Below are positions 1-6,282 of a DNA stretch of 12,498 nt, one piece after another. Made by a program: the position numbers and the translations under genes. How positions within the stretch are numbered: the first letter of the stretch is position 1; every line of letters begins with the position of its first letter. Origin of the DNA: Acidobacteriota bacterium (GTDB lineage: Bacteria; Acidobacteriota; Terriglobia; Terriglobales; Acidobacteriaceae); contig JAJZAL010000156.1 of NCBI GenBank assembly GCA_021799405.1, forward strand, positions 1 through 12,498, written 5' to 3'. The notes beneath the pieces are model-generated. The model saw only the letters and a list, made by a program, of their open reading frames with translations. It made no database searches and was not told where the DNA came from.

Positions 1-19
1 GTGAAGCCCAGACCCACCG

Positions 20-28
20 TGCTACCCT
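20..28 (+). promoter_or_regulatory. Possible extended -10 element upstream of the site-2 protease gene
   Basis: The string TGCTACCCT fits the pattern TGnTAnnnT of an extended -10 element and lies about 80 bases before the proposed TTG start. No convincing -35 can be judged because the window begins only 19 bases upstream. The first 58 bases show no recognisable end of a previous gene. This is weak evidence from a single short motif. Confidence 0.2.
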
Positions 29-96
29 GATTCTTCAAGCCTTCCCGCCTCAGCGCATGTGCCGGGGTGGAATTGTGCGCTTTCGCCCCCGGATTT

Positions 97-104
97 GGAG
101 AGAG
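97..104 (+). promoter_or_regulatory. Ribosome binding site deciding the site-2 protease start
   Basis: GGAGAGAG lies just upstream of an in-frame TTG at 110, with about 9 bases between the GGAG core and the start codon. The other in-frame candidate, GTG at 59, has no Shine-Dalgarno-like sequence before it. Starting at 59 would also add 17 residues that do not look like the family N-terminus. Confidence 0.5.
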
Positions 105-109
105 TCCCG

Positions 110-829
110 TTGTCATCCAGCAGCTTCATTATTGCCGTCTTCGAATTCGTCCTGCTTCTCTTTTCCCTCAGCTTTCATGAGTGCGCCCATGCCTGGATGG
201 CTTCGCGCCTTGGCGACCAGACCGCCCGCATGCAAGGCCGGGTTACCCTCAATCCCATGTACCATGTGGACCCCATTGGCACGCTGCTCTTTCCCGCGCT
301 GATCATCTTTGGCCCCTTCTTCGGCTTCACTTTTTTCAGTGGCTTTCTGGTGGGTTGGGCCAAGCCCACGCCCGTCATCACCCGCAACTTCCAAAAGATC
401 GTCCGCGACGACAACCTGACCACGCTGGCCGGACCCGCCTCGAACCTCGTGCTTGTCTTTGCCGCCTTCATCGTCCTCGCCATCATCCGCGTGGTGGTTC
501 CCGGCGGACGCACGCTCGTCCTGTCGAGTTTCGCAGGGGTGATAGGTCTGAATCCCGGCGTGGCTCCGGGCCTGCAGGCCGTGGTGCTGCTGGCGACGCT
601 CGCCGTCCTCATCAATCTCTCGCTCTTTTTCTTCAACCTGCTGCCCATTCCGCCGCTCGACGGCAGCCGCGTGCTGCGCAACATGCTGCCCTATAACGCA
701 GTCGTGGTCTACGACCGCATCAACATCTGGGTAAGCTATCTGCTGATGATCTTCGTGGGCGGCTTTATTCTGCGCCTGCTGCTCGGTCCGTCGCTGGCTC
801 TGGTGTACTCCACGCTCGCGCACCTCTAA
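110..829 (+). CDS. Site-2 protease family (M50) integral membrane metalloprotease
   Basis: This is a short, all-membrane M50 protein of the site-2 protease group, which cleaves or processes proteins inside the membrane with a zinc ion. From the TTG start it has 239 residues. The zinc motif HECAH (HExxH) is at residues 23-27 inside the first hydrophobic segment. The downstream motif NLLPIPPLDG is at about 176-185 and supplies the third ligand, the Asp of LDG. The conserved GWAKPTPV and AGPASN segments lie between them. There is no PDZ domain, so it is the compact subgroup rather than an RseP-type regulator of a sigma factor; its substrate is unknown. The TTG at 110 is chosen for its upstream GGAGAGAG; GTG at 59 is the alternative. 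The gene is followed after 105 bases by trpS, and in related genomes such genes often precede trpS and scpA. Confidence 0.9.
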   Translation: MSSSSFIIAVFEFVLLLFSLSFHECAHAWMASRLGDQTARMQGRVTLNPMYHVDPIGTLLFPALIIFGPFFGFTFFSGFLVGWAKPTPVITRNFQKIVRDDNLTTLAGPASNLVLVFAAFIVLAIIRVVVPGGRTLVLSSFAGVIGLNPGVAPGLQAVVLLATLAVLINLSLFFFNLLPIPPLDGSRVLRNMLPYNAVVVYDRINIWVSYLLMIFVGGFILRLLLGPSLALVYSTLAHL

Positions 830-853
830 GCGCGCCCTTCGACCCGCTGCCGC

Positions 854-859
854 TACAAT
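854..859 (+). promoter_or_regulatory. Possible -10 box for trpS
   Basis: TACAAT is a good -10 hexamer in the gap between the site-2 protease gene and trpS. If used, transcription would begin near base 866, which is after the in-frame ATG at 863. This supports the later trpS start at 935. I find no clear -35 at the right distance, so the call is tentative. Confidence 0.3.
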
Positions 860-934
860 AGAATGAGCCTCTGCGGCAATTTCGCGAAAGAAGGCGGCGC
901 TGTTCCGCCTTATCCCGGAAGTCGAAGAATCCAA

Positions 935-1966
935 ATGCCTGAACCTGCAACCTCATCATCCCGCCCGCGCGTCCTCAGCGGCATGCGACCCACCGGCAAG
1001 CTCCACCTGGGCAACTACATGGGCGCCCTGGCCAACTGGGTCAAGCTCCAGGCGAGCTACGAGTGCTACTTTTTCATCGCCGATCTGCACGCGCTGACCA
1101 CCGACTACGCCGACACCTCGCAGGTAGCGCCCAACACACTCGAAGTGGCGCTGGACTTTCTCGCCGCGGGCCTCGACCCGGCGCGCTGCACCATCTTCGT
1201 GCAGAGCCAGGTAACGCAGCACTTCGAGTTGCCTCTGCTCCTGGGCATGATCACGCCGCTCGGCTGGCTTGAGCGCGTCCCCAGTTACAAGGAGATGCAG
1301 GAGAACCTCACCAACAAGGACCTGACCACCTTCGGTTTCCTGGGCTATCCGGTGCTGATGGCCTCTGACATCCTGCTCTACCAGCCGCAGTTCGTGCCCG
1401 TCGGCCAGGATCAGCAGGCGCACGTCGAGCTCACCCGCGAGATTGCGCGGCGCTTCAATCAGTTCTACCAGGGCGGCGAGCACGACGTGCTCCCGGAGCC
1501 CAGGGTTCTGCTCACGCCCGCGCCCAAGCTCCCCGGCACCGATGGCCGCAAGATGTCCAAGAGCTACGGCAACACCATCCTGATGACCGATCCCGAGCCG
1601 GTCGTCCGCCAGAAGCTCAAGACGATGGTCACCGACCCGGCGCGCATCCGCCGCACCGACCCGGGCGAACCGGACAAGTGTCCGGTGGGCGATCTGCATA
1701 AAGTCTTTTCCACGCCTGAGACAATGGCTAAAGTGTATGAAGGTTGCCGCTCGGCCAGCATCGGCTGCATCGAGTGCAAAAGCTGGGCCGCCGACAGCAT
1801 CATGAGAGTACTTGCTCCCATTCAGGAGCGGCGGGCGAACTTTACTGAAACGCAGGTGGTGCAGATCCTGAAAGAGGGCTCGATGCGCGCCGGCGCCCGC
1901 GCGGAGCAGACCATGAGCGAGGTGCGCGCCGCCATGCAGTTGTCACCCGCCGCGGTCGCACAATGA
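935..1966 (+). CDS. trpS: Tryptophanyl-tRNA synthetase
   Basis: Class I aminoacyl-tRNA synthetase that charges tRNA-Trp with tryptophan using ATP in the cytoplasm. The 343-residue length is normal for the bacterial enzyme. The HIGH-type signature is HLGN at residues 24-27, following GMRPTGKLHLGN. The second ATP signature KMSKS is at 206-210. Typical TrpRS blocks such as GYPVLMASDILLY (137-149) and VPVGQDQ (154-160) are present, as is the C-terminal Cys-Lys helix block. The ATG at 935 is preferred to the in-frame ATG at 863: a GAAGA Shine-Dalgarno sequence lies about 6 bases upstream, the extra 24 residues would be atypical, and a candidate -10 box overlaps the earlier region. The stop overlaps the scpA start in an ATGA junction, which implies translational coupling. 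Confidence 0.97.
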   Translation: MPEPATSSSRPRVLSGMRPTGKLHLGNYMGALANWVKLQASYECYFFIADLHALTTDYADTSQVAPNTLEVALDFLAAGLDPARCTIFVQSQVTQHFELPLLLGMITPLGWLERVPSYKEMQENLTNKDLTTFGFLGYPVLMASDILLYQPQFVPVGQDQQAHVELTREIARRFNQFYQGGEHDVLPEPRVLLTPAPKLPGTDGRKMSKSYGNTILMTDPEPVVRQKLKTMVTDPARIRRTDPGEPDKCPVGDLHKVFSTPETMAKVYEGCRSASIGCIECKSWAADSIMRVLAPIQERRANFTETQVVQILKEGSMRAGARAEQTMSEVRAAMQLSPAAVAQ

Positions 1967-2949
1967 CCGCCGGCCTGGAAACATTCGAAACCGAGACGAC
2001 GTTGACCGAAGAACTTTCCAATCAGAAGAACGACGCTTCCGAGCCCGAGGCTGCTGCCGAGGCAACGCCGGTCACTGACGCGCAGCCCGCCGGTCCCGTG
2101 CTGGTGCTCACTCCTCAGCCCGTTCCTCCAGCCAAGCCAGCCCCCAAGCCCAGGAAGAAGGAAGAGGATCCCGACGAGTCGCCGTTTTCGGTCACCGTAA
2201 GTCAAGTCTACGACGGCCCTCTCGACCTCCTGCTCGACCTGATCCGCAAGCAGGATATCGACATCTACGACATCCCCATCGCCAAGATCACGGCACAGTT
2301 TCTGGCCTATGTCGACCAGCTCAAGACCAGTGACGTGGACGTGGCCGGCGAGTTCATCTACACCGCCTCGCTGCTCATCCACATCAAGAGCAAGATGCTG
2401 TTGCCGCGCACTCCCTCCGGCCCCGACGAGACCGCCGAAGACCCGCGCCGCGAGCTGGTCGAACGCCTTCTCGAACATGAGCGTTTCAAGAACGCCGCCC
2501 AGATGCTGCAGCAGAAGCAGATGCTCGAATCGGCCACCTGGACCAATCCCGGCATGCGCGAGTTTCGTGAGGACGCCAGCGCCGAGCCGGAAATCGCCGC
2601 CGACACCACCGACCTGGTCCGCATCTTCCGCGACATCCTCGAACGCGCGCGCCGCCGCCCCGTCATCAATGTCGAAGAGGATACGGTGACCGTAGGCCAG
2701 ATGATTCAGTTCCTTGGCCGCCGCCTCGCCCTTGAAGACAAGCCTATCGCGCTGCGCCGCCTTCTGAGCCACACCCACTCGGAGCGCGCACTGATCGCCA
2801 TGTTCCTGGCTCTGCTGGAGCTGGTTCGCCTGCAGGCCATCCTGCTGCGCCAGGACCGCGCCTTCAGCGAAATCTTCATCAAGAAGCACACCGGCTTTGA
2901 CGCCATCATGAACGAAGGCATGACCAACGCCCGCGACGACTGGCGGTAA
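1963..2949 (+). CDS. scpA: Segregation and condensation protein A (kleisin)
   Basis: ScpA is the kleisin subunit that bridges the SMC heads and binds ScpB in bacterial condensin, which organises and segregates the chromosome. The 328-residue protein begins with about 70 Pro/Ala/Glu-rich residues that look disordered. The kleisin core starts near residue 74, with the family hallmark YDGPLDLLLDLIRKQDIDIY at 83-102. The C-terminal part, rich in LxLLELxRL and ending near an EIFIKK strand, fits the winged helix that contacts the SMC cap. The start is fixed by the 4-base overlap with trpS and is the only plausible one. Family members are usually nearer 250 residues, so the N-terminal tail is an addition. 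The expected partner scpB is not next but 2.2 kb downstream. Confidence 0.95.
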   Translation: MTAGLETFETETTLTEELSNQKNDASEPEAAAEATPVTDAQPAGPVLVLTPQPVPPAKPAPKPRKKEEDPDESPFSVTVSQVYDGPLDLLLDLIRKQDIDIYDIPIAKITAQFLAYVDQLKTSDVDVAGEFIYTASLLIHIKSKMLLPRTPSGPDETAEDPRRELVERLLEHERFKNAAQMLQQKQMLESATWTNPGMREFREDASAEPEIAADTTDLVRIFRDILERARRRPVINVEEDTVTVGQMIQFLGRRLALEDKPIALRRLLSHTHSERALIAMFLALLELVRLQAILLRQDRAFSEIFIKKHTGFDAIMNEGMTNARDDWR

Positions 2950-3236
2950 GGCAGCTTGCACAAGCTTGCAGGTGTCTGGAAATTCCCTGCCAGGCAGGAA
3001 AAACGCTGGCAAAGAACCTCCCGAGACCGGAAAAAGGCCCTCATGGCCGTCTTTTCGAAGATCTCTGCGGGAAGGATTCAGGCGATCTCCTTTTGAAAGA
3101 ACAACTTGATGCCATGGAACATGTGTCGGGAGGAGAATCGCGACGTCCTTCAACAACTGGCGGATTCCTGACGTTTCCGTACCCCGTTTTCCACCACCGC
3201 GAGCCACTCTTTTTCATCCCGCCCGGCTATCTGGTG

Positions 3237-3242
3237 TAGAAT
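3237..3242 (+). promoter_or_regulatory. Possible -10 box of the pit transcript
   Basis: TAGAAT matches five of six positions of the -10 consensus. A weak TTCATC at 3213-3218 could serve as -35 with an 18-base spacer. The predicted start, near 3249, falls exactly at the first base pair of the two hairpins that follow, which would make them the 5' end of the leader RNA. Confidence 0.35.
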
Positions 3243-3248
3243 CAAACG

Positions 3249-3305
3249 TTGCCCGGGAACTCCCTCCGCCTTGCCGGGTAGACAACCGTGAAATAATACG
3301 GTTGT
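3249..3305 (+). promoter_or_regulatory. Two back-to-back hairpins in the pit leader
   Basis: The first hairpin pairs TTGCCCGG (3249-3256) with CCGGGTAG (3274-3281), including G-U pairs, around a 17-base pyrimidine-rich loop. The second pairs ACAACCGT (3282-3289) with ACGGTTGT (3298-3305) without a mismatch, around GAAATAAT. The two helices touch with no base between them, so they could stack. The second is followed by TGGGG and TTTT, which is only loosely terminator-like. It could be an attenuator, an mRNA-stabilising 5' structure or a regulatory leader; I do not recognise a known riboswitch class. Confidence 0.4.
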
Positions 3306-3314
3306 TGGGGTTTT

Positions 3315-3455
3315 ATGGACGCCCTCTTTAACGGCTATTCCTGCTTCATCCGCAATTCATTCCATTTTCTATTCCCATACGACTCCGCACCTTCATCTGA
3401 GCGGCGTGCCTTCGTGTACAGCCCTGCGGAATCCAGCCGATCAGGAGCGATCTAA
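3315..3455 (+). CDS. Possible 46-codon leader ORF upstream of pit
   Basis: An ATG at 3315 opens a 46-codon frame whose TAA (3453-3455) directly abuts the ATG of the phosphate transporter, in the same frame. The peptide begins MDALFNGYSCF, is rich in Phe, Ser and Tyr, and has no recognisable domain. Upstream there is only TTGGGG as a weak ribosome binding site, about 4 bases away. The stop-start junction would permit translational coupling, but codon use is unlike the neighbours and the frame could be chance. I regard it as a candidate leader peptide, more likely non-coding than coding. Confidence 0.2.
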   Translation: MDALFNGYSCFIRNSFHFLFPYDSAPSSERRAFVYSPAESSRSGAI

Positions 3456-5072
3456 ATGGCTGGCCTGGCGACGATCACCGAGTCACTGCCCAAGAGCACT
3501 TCCCTTCTCGACGAGAAGATGAAGAAGTCGCACAGCCGGGCAGGCATGGTTATCTTCGTCTTGGCGGTGCTCGCCGGCCTTACCTACATTGGCTTCCAGG
3601 TCACCAGGGACCTCGACAACGTGACGATCACCAGCGTCTGGCCGTACCTGCTGCTGACGCTGGCTCTGCTCATCGCTCTCGGCTTCGAATTTGTGAATGG
3701 CTTTCACGACACCGCCAACGCCGTGGCGACGGTCATCTATACCCACTCGCTGGAGCCCCGCCTGGCCGTCGTCTGGTCCGGCCTCTGCAACCTGGCCGGC
3801 GTGCTCGTCTCCTCCGGCACCGTGGCTTACGCCATCGTCGCCCTGCTCCCCGTGGAACTGATTCTGAAAGTGAGTTCAGGCGACGGCTACTCGCTCGTCT
3901 TCGCGCTGCTCATCGCCGCGATTCTGTGGAACCTTGGCACGTGGTGGTTTGGCCTGCCGGCGTCGAGTTCGCACACCATGGTCGGATCGATCATGGGTGT
4001 GGGTCTGGCCAATCAGCTGTTGAATCCGCACACCGTCACTTCCGGCGTCGATTGGACGCAGGCGATCAAGGTTCTGGAGGTACTCCTCGTCTCGCCGGTT
4101 CTGGGTTTTGTGCTAGCCGGCGTACTGATCCTGATCTCGAAGCGGCTCGTTCAGTATCCATCCCTCTATGAAGCGCCCAAAAACCAGGACCCACCGCCAT
4201 TTCCCATCCGCGCCCTGATGGTGATCACCTGCACGGGAGTCAGTTTCTTCCACGGGTCCAACGACGGCCAGAAGGGCATGGGCCTCATCATGCTCATCCT
4301 GATCGGCACCGTCCCCACGGCTTATGCGCTGAATCATGGGATAAGCCCTTTTGAAGTGCGCGACTTCATCACCGTTTCCCGGCAGGTCGGCCACATCCTT
4401 GAAGAGCACGCTGGCCCCGCCGCGCCCGTGGCGGATCCCCGCACCGAGGTTATGGCCTACATCCGCACTCGCAAGATGCGGCCGGCGACTCTTCCCGCGC
4501 TTCGTGATCTTGTCAGCAACATTAACCGTGAAGTAGCTCCCTACAATTCCTTCCAAGCGGTTCCCGCACAGGACCAGACCCGCCTCCGCAATGACATGTA
4601 CGTTGCCGGCGAAGCCCTGCAGCTCATTGAAAAGAAGAAGTCCCCGGTTTTCACCGCCGCAGAGGTCGCCGCCCTGGATAGCTACCGGGGCAAGGTGGAC
4701 AGGTCAATCAAGTTCATCCCCGACTGGGTGAAAGTTGCCGTGGCTCTTGCCCTGGGTCTGGGCACCATGGTGGGTTGGAAGCGCGTCGTGGTCACCGTCG
4801 GCGAAAAGATCGGCAAAGAGCATCTGTCTTACGCGCAGGGCGCCAGCGCCGGCCTGGTCGCCATGGGCACCATCTTCCTCGCCGACAACTTCGGCCTGCC
4901 GGTCAGCACCACCCATATCCTCAGCTCGGGCGTAGCCGGAACCATGGCCGCCAACGGCAGCGGCCTTCACCTCTCCACCATCCGCAACATCGCGGCGGGC
5001 TGGGTCTTTACGCTGCCGGCAGCGGCCCTGCTCTCCGGCCTCCTCTACTGCCTCTTCCACTGCTTTGCCTGA
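3456..5072 (+). CDS. pit: PiT-family inorganic phosphate transporter
   Basis: Low-affinity phosphate permease of the PiT family (Pit/SLC20 type), which imports phosphate, usually as a metal-phosphate complex, with protons across the inner membrane. The 538-residue protein carries the two inverted family repeats: GFHDTANAVAT at residues 82-92 and DNFGLPVSTTH at 477-487. Companion blocks PASSSHTMVGS (168-178) and HGSNDGQKGMG (266-276) are also present. A soluble segment of roughly 130 residues (about 298-422) separates the two membrane halves, as in E. coli PitA-like members. About 30 hydrophilic residues precede the first membrane helix. AGGAG about 9 bases before the ATG supports the start. 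No PhoU-like gene is adjacent. Its position between scpA and scpB is unusual. Confidence 0.93.
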   Translation: MAGLATITESLPKSTSLLDEKMKKSHSRAGMVIFVLAVLAGLTYIGFQVTRDLDNVTITSVWPYLLLTLALLIALGFEFVNGFHDTANAVATVIYTHSLEPRLAVVWSGLCNLAGVLVSSGTVAYAIVALLPVELILKVSSGDGYSLVFALLIAAILWNLGTWWFGLPASSSHTMVGSIMGVGLANQLLNPHTVTSGVDWTQAIKVLEVLLVSPVLGFVLAGVLILISKRLVQYPSLYEAPKNQDPPPFPIRALMVITCTGVSFFHGSNDGQKGMGLIMLILIGTVPTAYALNHGISPFEVRDFITVSRQVGHILEEHAGPAAPVADPRTEVMAYIRTRKMRPATLPALRDLVSNINREVAPYNSFQAVPAQDQTRLRNDMYVAGEALQLIEKKKSPVFTAAEVAALDSYRGKVDRSIKFIPDWVKVAVALALGLGTMVGWKRVVVTVGEKIGKEHLSYAQGASAGLVAMGTIFLADNFGLPVSTTHILSSGVAGTMAANGSGLHLSTIRNIAAGWVFTLPAAALLSGLLYCLFHCFA

Positions 5073-5094
5073 GCAACCCCAAAGCTCACAATGA

Positions 5095-5117
5095 GCCGCC
5101 GCCGCTGCGGCCCTTTT
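5095..5117 (+). terminator. Weak intrinsic terminator after pit
   Basis: GCCGC (5095-5099) can pair with GCGGC (5107-5111) around a 7-base loop, followed by CC and four T. The stem is short and the T run is brief, so it may only partly stop transcription into scpB. Confidence 0.35.
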
Positions 5118-5118
5118 C

Positions 5119-5140
5119 CGGTACCATACTGAGAGTACCG
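5119..5140 (+). promoter_or_regulatory. Inverted repeat and possible promoter upstream of scpB
   Basis: CGGTAC (5119-5124) and GTACCG (5135-5140) form a perfect 6-bp inverted repeat with a 10-base spacer. Inside the spacer lies CATACT (5125-5130), a plausible -10 hexamer that would start transcription about 25 bases before scpB. The arrangement suits an operator around a promoter or simply a small hairpin. No clear -35 is visible. Confidence 0.3.
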
Positions 5141-5163
5141 AATCTCAAAGCACCGATTGCCGA

Positions 5164-6261
5164 ATGAGCCTGAAAGCAAAGCTGGAAGCCGTTATCTACG
5201 CCGCCGAGGAGCCGATCACGCTGGCCCAACTCGCCACCCTGTTCGCCGAAGAGGCCTTGCAGTGGAAGGCGGAGCAGGAAGCCGCCGCCGCCCAGGCCGC
5301 GGCACAGTCCCCTGAAGCCGCATCCGCGCCTCTTCTCGCCGGCGACCTCATAAGCCTGGAGCCCGAAGAAGAGGCCGCCACTGAACCGGCTCCGTCCGAG
5401 CCGGGCGAAGCCGTCGTTGAGGACGAAAGTCCGCTCGCAGAAGGTGCGGAAGCGGAAACAGCCGCCGTCCCGGACTCCAATTCCGAACCGGCCGCGGCCC
5501 CAGAGACGGCAGTGGAAACGGCTGCGGAATCCGGCCAGCCCGCCGAAATCTCGCCCGTGGAAGAGGCCAAGCGCAAGGCACGCGAGCGCGACCGCGAGGT
5601 TCGCGTCATCCTCCGCGGCCTGCTCGACGAGTTGACCGCCGACTGCGCTACGGATGGCCGCGGCGTCGAAATCCGCGAGATCGCCGGCGGCTACCGCATG
5701 GCCACCAAGCCGGAGTGCCATGACGCCGTCCGGCTCTTCGTCAAGAGCCTCAAGCCGCCGCTCAAGCTTTCTCTGCCCGCACTTGAAACGCTGGCCGTCA
5801 TCGCGTACAAGCAGCCCATCACCGCGCCTGAGGTCAACGAGATTCGCGGCGTGGACTCTTCCGGCGTCTTCGGCTCGCTGCTGGCGCGCAAGCTCATCGC
5901 CACCGCCGGGCGCAAGCAGGTCATTGGCCGCCCCATCCTCTACAAGACCACCCGCGAGTTTCTGCTCCGCTTCGGACTCAAAGACGTCTCAGAGCTGCCC
6001 TCGATGGAAGAGTTCGAGAAGATGGCCGCCATCGAACTGGAGGAGGCCGGGCCGGCCACGGAAGAAGCGGCGGAGAGCGCAACCGGGCCCGATGCCGCGC
6101 CTGAGCTGGACGAGTCAGCCAGCGAAGAGCCGCAGGAAGCCTCCCAAGGTGAAGCCGCCTCCGAAACCGATGTTGCATCAGCCAGTGAGCCCACTCCTGA
6201 TGCGGAGACCGAATCCAAAACACCCGAGGCCGAACCGGCTGCGCCTCCAACCGCCGATTAG
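5164..6261 (+). CDS. scpB: Segregation and condensation protein B with a long acidic insertion
   Basis: ScpB dimers bind the middle of ScpA and are part of the SMC-ScpAB condensin. The N-terminus MSLKAKLEAVIYAAEEPITL is typical of the first winged helix. From about residue 35 to 140 the protein is interrupted by an Ala/Glu/Pro-rich, strongly acidic low-complexity stretch. The fold then resumes with VRVILRGLLDEL and the second winged helix, including ALETLAVIAYKQPITAPEVN (206-225) and the EIRGVDSSGVFGSLLARKLI block. A further acidic tail runs from about 290 to 365. The common family length is around 200, so nearly half of this protein is extra. No Shine-Dalgarno sequence is visible, but homology fixes the start. 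rluB follows after 21 bases. Confidence 0.93.
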   Translation: MSLKAKLEAVIYAAEEPITLAQLATLFAEEALQWKAEQEAAAAQAAAQSPEAASAPLLAGDLISLEPEEEAATEPAPSEPGEAVVEDESPLAEGAEAETAAVPDSNSEPAAAPETAVETAAESGQPAEISPVEEAKRKARERDREVRVILRGLLDELTADCATDGRGVEIREIAGGYRMATKPECHDAVRLFVKSLKPPLKLSLPALETLAVIAYKQPITAPEVNEIRGVDSSGVFGSLLARKLIATAGRKQVIGRPILYKTTREFLLRFGLKDVSELPSMEEFEKMAAIELEEAGPATEEAAESATGPDAAPELDESASEEPQEASQGEAASETDVASASEPTPDAETESKTPEAEPAAPPTAD

Positions 6262-6282
6262 GCAGAATTGAAGGCTACTTTT

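Larger units (their letters stand above)
2950..3455 (+). other. 506-bp region between scpA and the phosphate transporter gene
   Basis: This stretch has no well-supported gene. From left to right it shows an AGCTTGCA direct repeat 10 bases apart (2953-2960 and 2963-2970), a short palindrome CCTGCCAGGCAGG (2986-2998) with too small a loop for a hairpin, and a weak terminator-like GGCC stem followed by CTTTT (about 3035-3054). Further on are a candidate -10 at 3237, two adjacent hairpins at 3249-3305, and a 46-codon open frame from 3315 that ends against the transporter start. The pit Shine-Dalgarno sequence AGGAG is at about 3442-3446. The last 150 bases are noticeably less GC-rich than the flanking genes. 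Confidence 0.6.

Noticed and set aside
113..934. Minus-strand open frame opposite the site-2 protease gene
   Set aside because: Its His/Gln/Glu-rich product is typical of the antisense of a hydrophobic GC-rich gene.
2986..2998. CCTGCCAGGCAGG as the scpA terminator
   Set aside because: Only one base separates the arms and no T run follows.
1822..3207. Long minus-strand open frame (461 codons) opposite scpA
   Set aside because: It is the shadow of GC-rich codons in scpA and trpS; the translation is low-complexity with no domain, while the + strand carries clear ScpA motifs.
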